This document shows positions 1 to 10,102 of a stretch of DNA of 37,498 nucleotides, in pieces. The first letter of the stretch is position 1. Each line of letters begins with the position of its first letter. The notes under the pieces are model-generated. The model did no database searches. It worked only from the letters and a program-made list of their open reading frames with translations, and was not told the origin of the DNA. Position numbers and translations under genes: made by a program. The stretch lies in contig CAOJGX010000017.1 in NCBI GenBank assembly GCA_948435735.1, forward strand, positions 1-37,498. Reading direction: 5' to 3'. This DNA comes from an uncultured Clostridium sp. GTDB taxonomy: Bacteria > Bacillota > Clostridia > TANB77 > CAG-508.

Positions 1-28
1 ACTAGATAGGATTTCCACCTACTATATA

Positions 29-379
29 TTAAACACCTAACTGGCGCACATTCATTCTAGTTACCCATTCTAATTGATAACTTGCTTTTAAATCTTCTGT
101 AACATTTTCTTGTTTAGCTAGTTTTGTTATTAGACTTTCTAAAACTGTATTGCATTTCATATCTATTGAATGTAAATAAGTATCTAATTTTCCATTTAAT
201 AATAAGTTATTATATAAAACTTTGTTGTATTGTTTAATGTATCTTAATCTTGCTTTTCCATATCTTCCAATCGTAAAATTTCTATCTTTTGTTATAGATA
301 AATTAGGAAAATAATAATTTCCTTTTAATGTATATGCTATTTCTGTTTTTTCATCAATATATTCTTTTTTTAATTCCAT
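29..379 (-). CDS. TnpV-like transposon-encoded protein
   Basis: Translation resembles the TnpV family (IGRYGKARLRYIKQYNKVLYNNLLLNGKLDTYLHSID...LAKQENVTEDLKASYQLEWVTRMN). Confidence 0.85.
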   Translation of the reverse strand: MELKKEYIDEKTEIAYTLKGNYYFPNLSITKDRNFTIGRYGKARLRYIKQYNKVLYNNLLLNGKLDTYLHSIDMKCNTVLESLITKLAKQENVTEDLKASYQLEWVTRMNVRQLGV

Positions 380-400
380 TTTCTATTACCTACCTTTTCA

Positions 401-1030
401 TTAATAATATAAATTTATAGTCCACTTATTGCAATATAGACAACTAAATACTTCGTATCCACTAGGACAATTCTTATAATAGGTATCATTATCTATTTCA
501 TAATTTGTCCATTTATCGCCCCATTTTTTTATTTCTGCATTATATATTGCTATTGCCTCTACTTTTGAATTATACTAGTTACTATTTGAATGACTACATT
601 TTGGTACATTATTGGTATTAGAATTTTGATTTTTACTCTTATTTATTGGTGTTTCTTCTATTGCTACATCTCTTTTTTTCTCTGTAACTTTTGGCTGTGT
701 AATAGTTTTGCTTTCTATTGTTTTTGTTGCTTCTTTGTTTACACTGTTTTTGTTGTTTTCACTTGTATTTGACTTTTTCACAATAGGTGTTGTTATCTTT
801 TCATTTTCTATACCTTGTGTCTTTGTTTCTTGGTTTTGTGTTGTTTCTGCTTGTGCTATTGTATTTTCTATTTGCTCTATAATATTTTCTGGTGTTTCTT
901 CTACATTTTTATTTTCTTCTTGTGTGCTAGTAGTAAAATCTACTACTTTTTCTCTTTTTTCATTTACTGCTCCATAATAACTAAAACTAGAAATCATTGC
1001 GACTATAATAATTACAATAATCTTTCTCAT
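401..1030 (-). pseudogene. Signal-peptide-bearing Asn/Thr/Glu-rich protein with C-terminal Cys/His-containing domain, interrupted by in-frame TAG at 575-577
   Basis: ORF 575-1030 ends ...VPKCSHSNSN-TAG. The same frame continues YNSKVEAIAIYNAEIKKWGDKWTNYEIDNDTYYKNCPSGYEVFSCLYCNKWTINLYY to a TAA at 401-403. Either nonsense mutation or readthrough. Confidence 0.6.
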
Positions 1031-1234
1031 AATTCATTCCTCCTTACTTGTTTTTATTTTAGTCGCATTTCCTATATAATGCAAAGGTGCAATTTTTATT
1101 TTATTTAATATATATATTCTTTTCAGCTAGTAAAGAGTAAGTAATAAAAGGGGTTTGTAAGGGGGAATTATAAAAAAATACTCCCACAACTTTTGGGCAT
1201 AATGCTAGTATAAAACCTTTTAAAGCTAAAAAAT

Positions 1235-1254
1235 AAAGCATATTTCTATGCTTT
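1235..1254. terminator. Hairpin AAAGCATA-TTTC-TATGCTTT, possible terminator
   Basis: Perfect 8-bp inverted repeat with 4-nt loop in an intergenic region. Confidence 0.4.
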
Positions 1255-1376
1255 ACACTGGTTAAAAATTATTTATTTGATTTCTTTTCCCCACACTCCA
1301 TATTGCTAATTCTTTTTATAAATTTTTTTGATTTTTTCCCTTTTTGCTAAAATTTTTATTTCAATCATTTTTATAA

Positions 1377-2753
1377 TTATTGATTTTTAGGCTTTTTTTC
1401 TTCTTTTAGACCTAGCACTGAGACTACTTCCACGTGACTCGTCCACCCAAACATATCACAAACCGCCACTTTTCCAATCTCATACTTCTCCTCCAAAACT
1501 TTCAAATCTCTCCCCAAAGTCGCCGGATTACAACTCACATACACAATCCTCTTGGCCTCTATTTCCAACAAACTCTCAAGCGCACTTCTCACACACCCCT
1601 TCCTCGGCGGATCCACAAATACACAATCCACAACCAACTTTCTTTCTTTGAGCAAGCCTGGAAGCGTCTCCTCCACATTTCCCACAAAAAACTCACTATT
1701 CTTCACACCATTCAAAACTGCATTCTTTCTTGCATCCGCAATCGCCTCTGGAATTGTCTCAATCCCAAGCAATTTCTTAACTTTATCCGAGCAACAAATC
1801 CCAATCGTCCCAATACCACAATACAAATCCAAAACCGTCTCATTCCCCGTCAAATCAGCATATTCAATTGCTTTAGCATACAATTTTTCCGTCTGAATCG
1901 GATTCACCTGATAAAACGACAGATTCGAAATCTTAAACTTCTTTCCCAATAAAATATCTGTAATATAGCCATCACCAAAAAGAATTTCATTTTTCCTGCC
2001 AAAAATCACATTTGTATTTTTATGATTCAAATTTTTCACAATCGTTTTTATTTCTTTATAGCGTGTCACCAAAAACGCAACCAATTCTTTTTCTTTCGGC
2101 AACTCCAAGGTATTTACCACCAACGTCACCATCACCTCGTTTGTCTTTTTGCCAATTCTAATCACAACATGTCTCAAAACACCAGACAATTTCTTCTCAT
2201 CATAACCAGAAATTCCATTTATTTTGGCAAATTCTAAAATATCCTTCGCAATTTTCTGTGCTAATCTATCCTGTATTTTACAGTCAAGCACTGGAACAAT
2301 ACGATGACTTCTTTCCGCAAAAACGCCCATCACCGTCTCCCCTTTTTCCGATACTCCCACAGGATATAAAAGTTTGTTTCGATAATAAAATGGTTGGGTC
2401 ATTGAGATAATTTCATTTACTTTTATCTCTCTTCCTAGCGCCTTTTTTAAAGTATTTTCCACGCCATTTTTCTTCAGTTCCATGGTATACGCATAATCCA
2501 TATGTCTCAAATTACAACCGCCACACTGAGCGTACGTTTCACAATCCTCATTGATTCGATGCTTCGATTTTTCCAAAATCTCCAAAAGCTTAGCATAGCA
2601 AACTTTTGCTGTTACTTTCAAAATTTTGATTTTTACTTTTTCTCCTTTTATCGCCTGTGGTACAAAAATAACTTGTCCATCAATTTTGGCAATGCCTTCG
2701 CCTTGGAAACCATTGTCAAGGATTTCAACAATATATTCTTCGTTTTTTTTCAT
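1377..2753 (-). CDS. rlmD: 23S rRNA (uracil-5-)-methyltransferase, RumA/RlmD family
   Basis: N-terminal TRAM-like region, CETYAQCGGCNLRH Fe-S cysteines, LDLYCGIGTIG SAM motif, DPPRKG and YVSCNPATLGRDL motifs. Confidence 0.94.
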   Translation of the reverse strand: MKKNEEYIVEILDNGFQGEGIAKIDGQVIFVPQAIKGEKVKIKILKVTAKVCYAKLLEILEKSKHRINEDCETYAQCGGCNLRHMDYAYTMELKKNGVENTLKKALGREIKVNEIISMTQPFYYRNKLLYPVGVSEKGETVMGVFAERSHRIVPVLDCKIQDRLAQKIAKDILEFAKINGISGYDEKKLSGVLRHVVIRIGKKTNEVMVTLVVNTLELPKEKELVAFLVTRYKEIKTIVKNLNHKNTNVIFGRKNEILFGDGYITDILLGKKFKISNLSFYQVNPIQTEKLYAKAIEYADLTGNETVLDLYCGIGTIGICCSDKVKKLLGIETIPEAIADARKNAVLNGVKNSEFFVGNVEETLPGLLKERKLVVDCVFVDPPRKGCVRSALESLLEIEAKRIVYVSCNPATLGRDLKVLEEKYEIGKVAVCDMFGWTSHVEVVSVLGLKEEKKPKNQ

Positions 2754-2780
2754 TCCAAATCGTCTAAACCTTTCTTAAAT

Positions 2781-3191
2781 TTATCTTAGTCTTTCATCTC
2801 TATCCCTATTCCTTGTATTTCCTGTCGGTGTTCTCTCCTCCTTGTTTTGTATTCGTTCCTCGTCTTTTCGTTGTTTTTCCATTGACTTAAAATTTTTTCC
2901 AACCGCAATGGTTCGATTAATAATTTCCAAATTACATCGAATTCTCTCTTCAAATAACTCTTTTTCCAATTTTCTCTTTTTTTTGTTTTTACGTTTCTTC
3001 ATCTTTTCCAATTCGTCTTTATTCACTACACCAATAGCAACCAATTCATCCTCTAAAGCGTCCAAATCCTCTATTGTCTTTATCTTGCGGATTTTCTTTT
3101 TTAGTTCTTTTAATTTTTTGACTTCTTCACTTTCTTTATGAAATATATTTTTCAATATAAAACCTTTTTTCTTCTCCATTTTTATCTCCAT
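2781..3191 (-). CDS. Highly charged Lys/Glu-rich hypothetical protein
   Basis: Intact ORF directly upstream of rlmD in the same orientation; no recognised domain. Confidence 0.5.
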   Translation of the reverse strand: MEIKMEKKKGFILKNIFHKESEEVKKLKELKKKIRKIKTIEDLDALEDELVAIGVVNKDELEKMKKRKNKKKRKLEKELFEERIRCNLEIINRTIAVGKNFKSMEKQRKDEERIQNKEERTPTGNTRNRDRDERLR

Positions 3192-3230
3192 TGCATCAAA
3201 ATATCATTTAAATCGCTTTTTAAATCATAT

Positions 3231-3683
3231 TTACTTTTTCCAAAAATAATTTCCTTTCTCATCACAATAGCAATCTAATTTCAAATAGTTTTGAGACTTT
3301 TTTAAATAAAATTCTTCAATAAATATCTTATCACTTTCAATCATGTCATTGCAAACCTCAATTTCTTCTTTTGAAATCCATTTATATTCAAACTCTGGAT
3401 TAGTGATCTTACAATGCTTATCCATAATTAAATGACAAACATAGATCAAAGATGTAGACTTTATATCATGCATAATTTCTGTCACGAATCCCAAAACACT
3501 TTGAAACTTCATCTTAATTCCTATTTCTTCTGACATTTCTCTCAAAATAGCTTCATCAATATGTTCACATTCCTCTACTTTTCCCCCTGGAATTCCCCAC
3601 AATCCGACAAAATCTCCTCTTTCTCTCTTAATTACTAACACTTTATTTGCTCTTTCTACAATTCCTAAAACGACATTTACCAT
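3231..3683 (-). CDS. NUDIX hydrolase
   Basis: NUDIX box GGKVEECEHIDEAILREMSEEIGI. Confidence 0.92.
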   Translation of the reverse strand: MVNVVLGIVERANKVLVIKRERGDFVGLWGIPGGKVEECEHIDEAILREMSEEIGIKMKFQSVLGFVTEIMHDIKSTSLIYVCHLIMDKHCKITNPEFEYKWISKEEIEVCNDMIESDKIFIEEFYLKKSQNYLKLDCYCDEKGNYFWKK

Positions 3684-3724
3684 ATTTAAAAAATCTCCTT
3701 ACATAACAAATTCTATTAATACCC

Positions 3725-4768
3725 CTACCCAGTATAGGTATTTTCACTTTCTTTCAAATATTGACCCAACATCTGATCCATGCTTGAAATATACTCTGAA
3801 TCCTGTTTTACGCGAAATTTTTCATATTCTTTGTTGGCTTTTTCAAGTGCCTGTTCATGCGATATTTTTCCAGCATTCTTCAAAATATTCTTTTTTCTAT
3901 ACCTTAGTAAATCATCTGCAACCTCTATCCAATTATTCATGGTCATTGTTTTCTGCTCTTTGGCTTCTGTTTCTGCCACATCTAAAAATAAATTGGTTAA
4001 GTCATTTAACTTTTCTAATTCCTCTTTTTGCAAATAATTTTTAGCTATTGTAACATCATAAGAATAAATTAATCCATCTGGAGAATTTTTCCAATTGGTT
4101 AATCCCATATATTGTTTTTCCGCATCAGCTCTTTCAAAAATTAATTCCGCAGCAGTTTTTCCTGTAATGGCATAATGCAATTTGTTTTGTACAATTTTGA
4201 AGAAAGTATACGCCTCTTCAGAGTCTTTTTGATAATCAACTGCAGTCGCAATGAATAAATCCATAATTTTCTGATAAGCCATTCTTTCACTAACGCGAAT
4301 TGTTTTAATACGTTCTAATAACTCATTAAAATATTGCCTATCAAAATGATTTCCCTTTATGAAGCGATTATCATTTAGCACAAAACCTTTTATCATATAT
4401 TCTTTCAATACTTTATTCGCCCATGTTCTAAACTGAATGGCTGGTTTTGAATTAACTCTGAAACCAATTGATATAATCATATCTAAATTGTAATAATTGG
4501 TAAAATACTGTTGCTTGTTATGATTACCCATATGTGCAATTTTTGCACATGTGCTATTTTGCTCCAATTCCTCGTCTTTATAAATATGATTAATATGCCT
4601 CGTAATTCCCGTTCTATCAATATGAAAAAGCTTCGCTAGCGATTCAATGTTTAGCCAAACCTCTTCATTTTGCAAAATAACTTGAATATCAACATGATTT
4701 TCTTGATCTGTATAAAAAACAATATTATTTTCATCTCCAATTAATTCTTGCTTGATTTCATTTTTCAA
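3725..4768 (-). CDS. RhuM family protein
   Basis: VWLNIESLAKLFHIDRTGITRHINHIYKDEEL...YNLDMIISIGFRVNSKPAIQFRTWANKVLKEYMIKGFVLNDNR is characteristic of RhuM. Confidence 0.93.
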   Translation of the reverse strand: MKNEIKQELIGDENNIVFYTDQENHVDIQVILQNEEVWLNIESLAKLFHIDRTGITRHINHIYKDEELEQNSTCAKIAHMGNHNKQQYFTNYYNLDMIISIGFRVNSKPAIQFRTWANKVLKEYMIKGFVLNDNRFIKGNHFDRQYFNELLERIKTIRVSERMAYQKIMDLFIATAVDYQKDSEEAYTFFKIVQNKLHYAITGKTAAELIFERADAEKQYMGLTNWKNSPDGLIYSYDVTIAKNYLQKEELEKLNDLTNLFLDVAETEAKEQKTMTMNNWIEVADDLLRYRKKNILKNAGKISHEQALEKANKEYEKFRVKQDSEYISSMDQMLGQYLKESENTYTG

Positions 4769-4786
4769 TCAGTATTTCCTCCTTTT

Positions 4787-5305
4787 TTACCTCAAATTAC
4801 CATATTTCCTACTCACAATCCCATACAACTCCTTCGCCCCATTACTCAATTCCTTCTCATCTACCTCGCCAATTCTATAACGTTCATACCCCAAACATTT
4901 ATCTGGCTCTGCAATTTTCAGTTTCCCACTTTTCAACGTACCTTTGTAAACAAGATAAATCCAAGTTTGTTCTTTCTGGTATCTTTCATCAAAAGTAATA
5001 GCATAAGTTGCTGTAATAAATTCTTCTATTTTTATTTCTACATCTGACCCAACTTCTTCTACAATTTCTCTGTGTAACGCAGTTCTAAAATTAACATCAT
5101 CTTGTTTTACTCTTCCCCCAATAGTTTCAAGCTTTAATCTCTCATCTCGGCAAGCTAGACCTCTTCTTTGAAAAATAATTTTGTTGTCTTCATCAAATGC
5201 ATATACAATCACAGCAACTTCATATTTTTCCGCTATTTGCTTATTTTTCTTCAAAACTTCTTTCAATTCTTTCATATCCTCTACTTCTTCTATCAACAAT
5301 TCCAT
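4787..5305 (-). CDS. NUDIX hydrolase
   Basis: NUDIX box GGRVKQDDVNFRTALHREIVEEVGSD. Confidence 0.88.
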   Translation of the reverse strand: MELLIEEVEDMKELKEVLKKNKQIAEKYEVAVIVYAFDEDNKIIFQRRGLACRDERLKLETIGGRVKQDDVNFRTALHREIVEEVGSDVEIKIEEFITATYAITFDERYQKEQTWIYLVYKGTLKSGKLKIAEPDKCLGYERYRIGEVDEKELSNGAKELYGIVSRKYGNLR

Positions 5306-5329
5306 CTTACTTCTCCATTTCTTACTCTT

Positions 5330-5881
5330 TTATTTAACTCCACAACCTCTTAATCCAACTTCCTGATTCGATGCAAAATATTTCTTCCCCGCAAACGTTA
5401 TCAAATTCGCTTTTGCAAAATCAATTTCTCCTTTTTCATTCACCATTTTTTCATCGCAATGCGTGCAAACCACCTCTGCCATAAACATATCATGAGAATC
5501 AAACTTTTGAATATCGATGACTTTACATTCTAAATTAATCGGACATTCTTCTATATAAGGAACCGCAATTTTATCCCCTCGTCTTTTGGTCAAATCACAA
5601 GCCTCAAATTTATTGACATCTCTTCCTGATTTTGTCCCGCAAAAATCCGCCACTTTGACCAATTTTTCATCTGGCAAATTAATCATAAATTCTTTCGTTC
5701 TTGTGATAATTTCATGCGAAAAACGCGATGGTCTAATCGAAACATAGACAATCATTGGCTCAGAATTGATAATTCCTGTCCAACCAATGGTTGCAATATT
5801 GCTTTTTTCCATATTTCCACACGAAACCATCGCCACTGGACTTGGTGCTAGACCTAAATTATTTTGTAACTTTATTTTCAT
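5330..5881 (-). CDS. Flavin reductase family protein (FMN-binding split barrel)
   Basis: PVAMVSCGN...NIATIGWTGIINSEPMIVYVSIRPSRFSHEII...EFMINLP pattern. Confidence 0.9.
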   Translation of the reverse strand: MKIKLQNNLGLAPSPVAMVSCGNMEKSNIATIGWTGIINSEPMIVYVSIRPSRFSHEIITRTKEFMINLPDEKLVKVADFCGTKSGRDVNKFEACDLTKRRGDKIAVPYIEECPINLECKVIDIQKFDSHDMFMAEVVCTHCDEKMVNEKGEIDFAKANLITFAGKKYFASNQEVGLRGCGVK

Positions 5882-5937
5882 TTTTCATCTCTCCTTTTGG
5901 TTTTCGTCTTAAATTATTTTATGTCTGTTTTGCGCTT

Positions 5938-7006
5938 TTATGAAAATTTAAAATCCAAATACGCATATTTTCTAGTCGAAAAGTTCAAAGCCTGCTCAAT
6001 ATCCTTCTTAGCCAGTTCCGAAATCTCACTTATTCTTACTGTCTCTCCTCCCCTTTTCACCAAAGGATTACTATATCTAATTTTAACTTTCTCCAGATTA
6101 ACAAAATAGACATCCTCTGGAGCTATATCACTTTCCTTAATTTGGTCTGCATTTCTCCACTTTTTAAAACATTCTACGCTATTTTTATCTGGGCAATTCT
6201 CAATTTTCTCAATTACTTCTTTTTCAGACAATTCATACAAGTCTTGCACTGTAATCCAATGTTTTTCACACATTTTTTTCATCATATCCGCTAAAAATTG
6301 CATGGAAAATTTCGTTTTATTGACATTATACAGTGATGACAATTGACTTGCTACTTGCACAAACTTTTCTGCTTTTTCTTGGTTTACAAAACCAAGTTCC
6401 TGTATGCCTTGTTCATTTTGCAAAACTTCTATGGCTTGATAAATTTCTCGGATTTCTTCTAAATTCAAGAACTTTTCTTCCTCACCAAATCCGCCTAAAT
6501 CCATCCGAAAACGTATATTCCAATCGGTCACTTGCAAGCCTTGGTGCATCATTATCTGCAATCGGATAAATATGATAATTATCGACTTCCTCTACTTGAA
6601 TGCCATCTCTTTTCAATAAGTCCATGATTTCTTTGGATTGTGTTATAATTTTCGTTGTTAATTCTTCAGTAGACTCTTGTTTTTCATAATCTCCATTCAT
6701 GAAATCAACTGTATGTTGGAATACAGGCGTACTGATATCATGAAAAAGACCAGCTAACGTTTGTTTCTTATTTTTCGTAAAATGCCAAATAATCAAAGCT
6801 ACTCCAACACTATGGTCTAGCGTAGAATACCAAACATTATGATGATACATGTTTGAATAAATCGTGCCACAACTTCTACTAATTCCAGCAAGTCTTTGCA
6901 TTTCTGGAGTATTGATATATTCTAATAAAAAATCTGGAATTTCATCTGATAAAATATGAAAATATTGTTGAATCGTTGGCTCTAAATTTTCAAAATAATG
7001 ACTCAT
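5938..7006 (-). CDS. HD-domain phosphohydrolase-like protein, encoded in two frames joined by +1 shift at CGG 6491-6493
   Basis: ORF 6482-7006 has HD signature residues (LDHSVGVALIIWHF...LAGLFHDIS). ORF 5938-6561 continues it (FGEEEKFLNLEEIREIYQ...). Skipping 1 nt at AGG-CGG-A-TTT joins them. Confidence 0.8.
6491..6493 (-). other. Putative CGG +1 recoding site (HD gene)
   Basis: agg CGG a|ttt ggt gag; next codon at 6487 is in phase with ORF 5938-6561. Confidence 0.75.
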
Positions 7007-7037
7007 TTTTTTCCTCGTATAAACATTAAAATAAATT

Positions 7038-7070
7038 GCCCCATCTCTGCTATGCTATCTAAGATGGGGC
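7038..7070. promoter_or_regulatory. Hairpin GCCCCATCT/AGATGGGGC in the 5' region of the HD gene; terminator/attenuator-like
   Basis: Perfect 9-bp inverted repeat with 15-nt loop, U-rich tract following on the minus strand. Confidence 0.4.
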
Positions 7071-7290
7071 TTTCTCACCAAGTGGCAATCTACTTACGTA
7101 ATTCTCCTTGTTTTATGAATTTCATTATAAACCATTTTCCACTTATTGTCAATCACTTTGCTTTGACATTTTATAATATTGTTGACATATTTTCCTATTG
7201 ATTTTCTTCCTCCTAATACAAAAGAAGCCACATAAATACTATGTAGCTTCCTTGCAAATTTACTCAAGTTAAGTAATCGGTAAATTCCCC

Positions 7291-7689
7291 TTATCCATTT
7301 CTTTTATGACGTTTGGTACGTTTCGGTCTACTTTTATTTAACACATTCAAAATGCGCCGTTTTTTGTGTTTTGCCATCTCCTCCATAAAACTATGAATCG
7401 TATAGAGCGGTTCTGGTCCATAAAAGCACTCTTTTGGAATAAATTGTACATAAAAAATTCCTTTTATTAGCTTAGAACGCACAATATATCCATTTGGTAA
7501 GTCTTTTGGCAGATTGTTAAACTCTTTTTTCTTTGAAACCTCCACCACATAACCGTATGGCGCCTTTGAACTCTCATTCCTTTTCTTGAAATTACACCAC
7601 GTGTCTGTCTCTACAACAGTCCGAAACGTTTCTTGGGAAACTGGCTGCTGCTTCTTTTTTTTCATCATGTTCTTTTTACTTTTAGCCAT
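7291..7689 (-). CDS. Small basic hypothetical protein (contains two in-frame CGG codons at 7357 and 7621)
   Basis: Intact 132-aa ORF; no recognised family. Flanked downstream by a hairpin (about 7225-7250). Confidence 0.5.
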   Translation of the reverse strand: MAKSKKNMMKKKKQQPVSQETFRTVVETDTWCNFKKRNESSKAPYGYVVEVSKKKEFNNLPKDLPNGYIVRSKLIKGIFYVQFIPKECFYGPEPLYTIHSFMEEMAKHKKRRILNVLNKSRPKRTKRHKRNG

Positions 7690-7752
7690 AATGGTACCTC
7701 CTATTTTTTATGATGTAATTATATCACTTTATGTTTTCTATGTCAATAAATT

Positions 7753-9706
7753 TTATCGCTCTTCCTCCACCAACTCAAAACTAATTCTCCTCAAAGCCTT
7801 ACTTGCCTCAATCACACGAATCGTCACTTGATCTCCAATCTTAAAAACACGTTTACTATGTTCCCCGATTAGCTGTTTTTTATCTTCATCATAAATGAAA
7901 TATTCATCTCCCATATTTTCAAATCGAATCAGTCCTTCAACTGTATTTTCAAGTTCTGCAAACATCCCAAATGGCGTTATCGAAGAAATGATTGCTTCAT
8001 ATTCTTCCCCGATTTTATCTTCCATAAATTCTGCTTTTTTAATGCTTTCCGCTTCTCTTTCCGCTTTTGTGGCTTGCATTTCACATTCAGACGAACTTTT
8101 CGCGTATTTTTCACTGTCTGCTTCAAATTGTGCTTGCCATTCTGGCTCTGCTAAAAAATATTCAGAAATCATACGATGAATGAACAAGTCAGGATATCTT
8201 CGAATCGGCGATGTAAAATGACAATAAAATTTGCTGGCAATGCCAAAATGTCCTTTATTTTCATGTTCATATTTAGCTAATTTTAATGTTCTCAAAATCA
8301 AATTAGAAATGACTTTTTCCTCTGGTTTTCCTTTCACTTCCTCTAATACCTTCGCAAATTCAGTCGGATGCACGGTTTCTTGGTTGATATGAATTTTATA
8401 CCCAAAATTCCACAAAAATTTATTCAATTCCTTCACTTTATCAATATCTGGCTCCTCATGAACACGATAAATAAAAGGAACATTCAGCCAATAAAATTTT
8501 TCAGCAATTGTTTCATTGGCTGTTAGCATGAATTGTTCAATGATTTCGTTGGCAAACGTAGTTTCATATTTTCGGATGTCAATAGCTCGGCCATTTTCAT
8601 CTAAAATAATCTTACTTTCTGGAATATCTAAGTTCAAATATCCCGCTTTCACACGTCTATTTTTCAAAATATGCGCTAACTCCTCCATCAATTTAAAATC
8701 ATCTTTGTATTTTTCATATTTTTTCATAACAACTTCATCTGAATTGGTGATGATTTTATTGACATCCGTATACGACATCCTTTGCGTTACACGAATAACC
8801 GATTTATAAACATCAGAAGCAACCACCTTTCCTTTGCTATCAATTTCCATCAAACAAGAAAGGGCAAATCGGTCTTGGCCAGCATTCAGACTGCAAATTC
8901 CATTGGAAAGTTCGATGGGAAGCATCGGAATAACGCGGTCAAACATATATACACTCGTACCACGAAAAATTGCTTCATTATCAAGATTAGAACCTTTTTT
9001 GACATAATGACTGACATCTGCAATATGCACATCTAACAAATAATTTCCGTTATCGGCTTTTCCGAACCCAGATTGCGTCATCTAAATCTTTGGCATCTTC
9101 GCCATCAATGGTAAAAATGTTCATTTCTTTATCACGCAAATCAACTCTATTTTTAATATCTTTTTCATCAATTGTTTGCGAAATTTTGCGGGCTTCTTTT
9201 AAAACTGGTTCTGGAAATTCGTTTGGTAAGTCAAATTCTTTGATGACAGATAACATATCAATTCCTGCTTGATTGACGTTCCCTAGAATTTCTGTAATTT
9301 CACCTTCTGCATTTTTGCCTTTTTGCGGATAAGTTAGAATTTTTACGACAACTTTGTCGTTGTTTTTTGCATTTTTACAATGATTTTTAGAAATAAAAAT
9401 ATCAGTATTTATTTTTTTATCGTCTGGTACAACAAAACCAAAATTTCTGCTTTTTTGAAAGGTTCCGACCACACTTTCTTTTTCACGTTTTAAAATCTTC
9501 AAAATCTTGCCTTCGGCTCGTTTGTCTGATTTCTTTTCTGAGAGTATTTTGATTTCTACTAAATCACCGTTTAATGCGTTATTGACAAATTGTGTTGGGA
9601 TAAAAACATCTTCTTTTTCTTCCTCTTCAAATTCAACAAATCCAAATCCTTTTTCATTGGCTCTGAAAATTCCTGTTATTTTTCCTTTTTTCTTTTTTTT
9701 GCTCAT
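7753..9706 (-). CDS. rnr: Ribonuclease R, encoded in two frames joined by +1 shift at CGG 9062-9064
   Basis: ORF 9050-9739 (cold-shock/OB domains, TIDGEDAKDLDDAIWV) and ORF 7753-9081 (KADNGNYLLDVHIADVSHYV...FYCHFTSPIRRYPDL...S1 domain) are two halves of RNase R. Likely start ATG 9704-9706 (MSKKKKKGK). Confidence 0.93.
9062..9064 (-). other. Putative CGG +1 recoding site (RNase R)
   Basis: gtt CGG a|aaa gcc gat aac; next codon in phase with ORF 7753-9081. Confidence 0.85.
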
Positions 9707-9732
9707 GGTTTTCCTTTCTATAAAAAAATATG

Positions 9733-9754
9733 AGGACACGATACCTCGTGTCCT
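9733..9754 (-). terminator. Rho-independent terminator after secG
   Basis: AGGACACGA-GGTA-TCGTGTCCT hairpin followed by a T-rich run on the minus strand. Confidence 0.75.
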
Positions 9755-9765
9755 TACGTTTTGTT

Positions 9766-10017
9766 TTATTTTACAACAAACATAATATCTAAAACAATGG
9801 TTAAGATAAAGAAAGTAATCATTAAACCAATGGTGGCTCTTTTCATTTTTCCTTCTATGGTTCTTCCTTTATTTTTTTCATAAAAGTTATTAGCACCAGC
9901 CCCCATCACAGTTCCTGAGGCTCCGCTATCTTCTTTCGATTGTTTTAAAATTAGCACGACTAAGACTGCACATATGATAAAATAGATTCCTATTATGATA
10001 TTTTTTGCTATTTCCAT
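9766..10017 (-). CDS. secG: Preprotein translocase subunit SecG
   Basis: Two TM segments, LKQSKEDSGASGTVMGAGANNFYEKNKGRTIEGKMKRAT; located next to rnr as often seen in Firmicutes. Confidence 0.92.
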   Translation of the reverse strand: MEIAKNIIIGIYFIICAVLVVLILKQSKEDSGASGTVMGAGANNFYEKNKGRTIEGKMKRATIGLMITFFILTIVLDIMFVVK

Positions 10018-10102
10018 TTGTTATAACCCTCCAATTTTTTCCAACTCGTAATATATTTTGTATTATATCACATGCTTTTTAAAAAAGCAAGCTTTTTTGA
10101 AA

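Noticed and set aside
590-1108. Plus-strand ORFs at 590-772, 708-977 and 815-1108
   Set aside because: Antisense shadows of the AT-rich minus-strand gene; low-complexity Phe/Cys/Ser composition, no start context.
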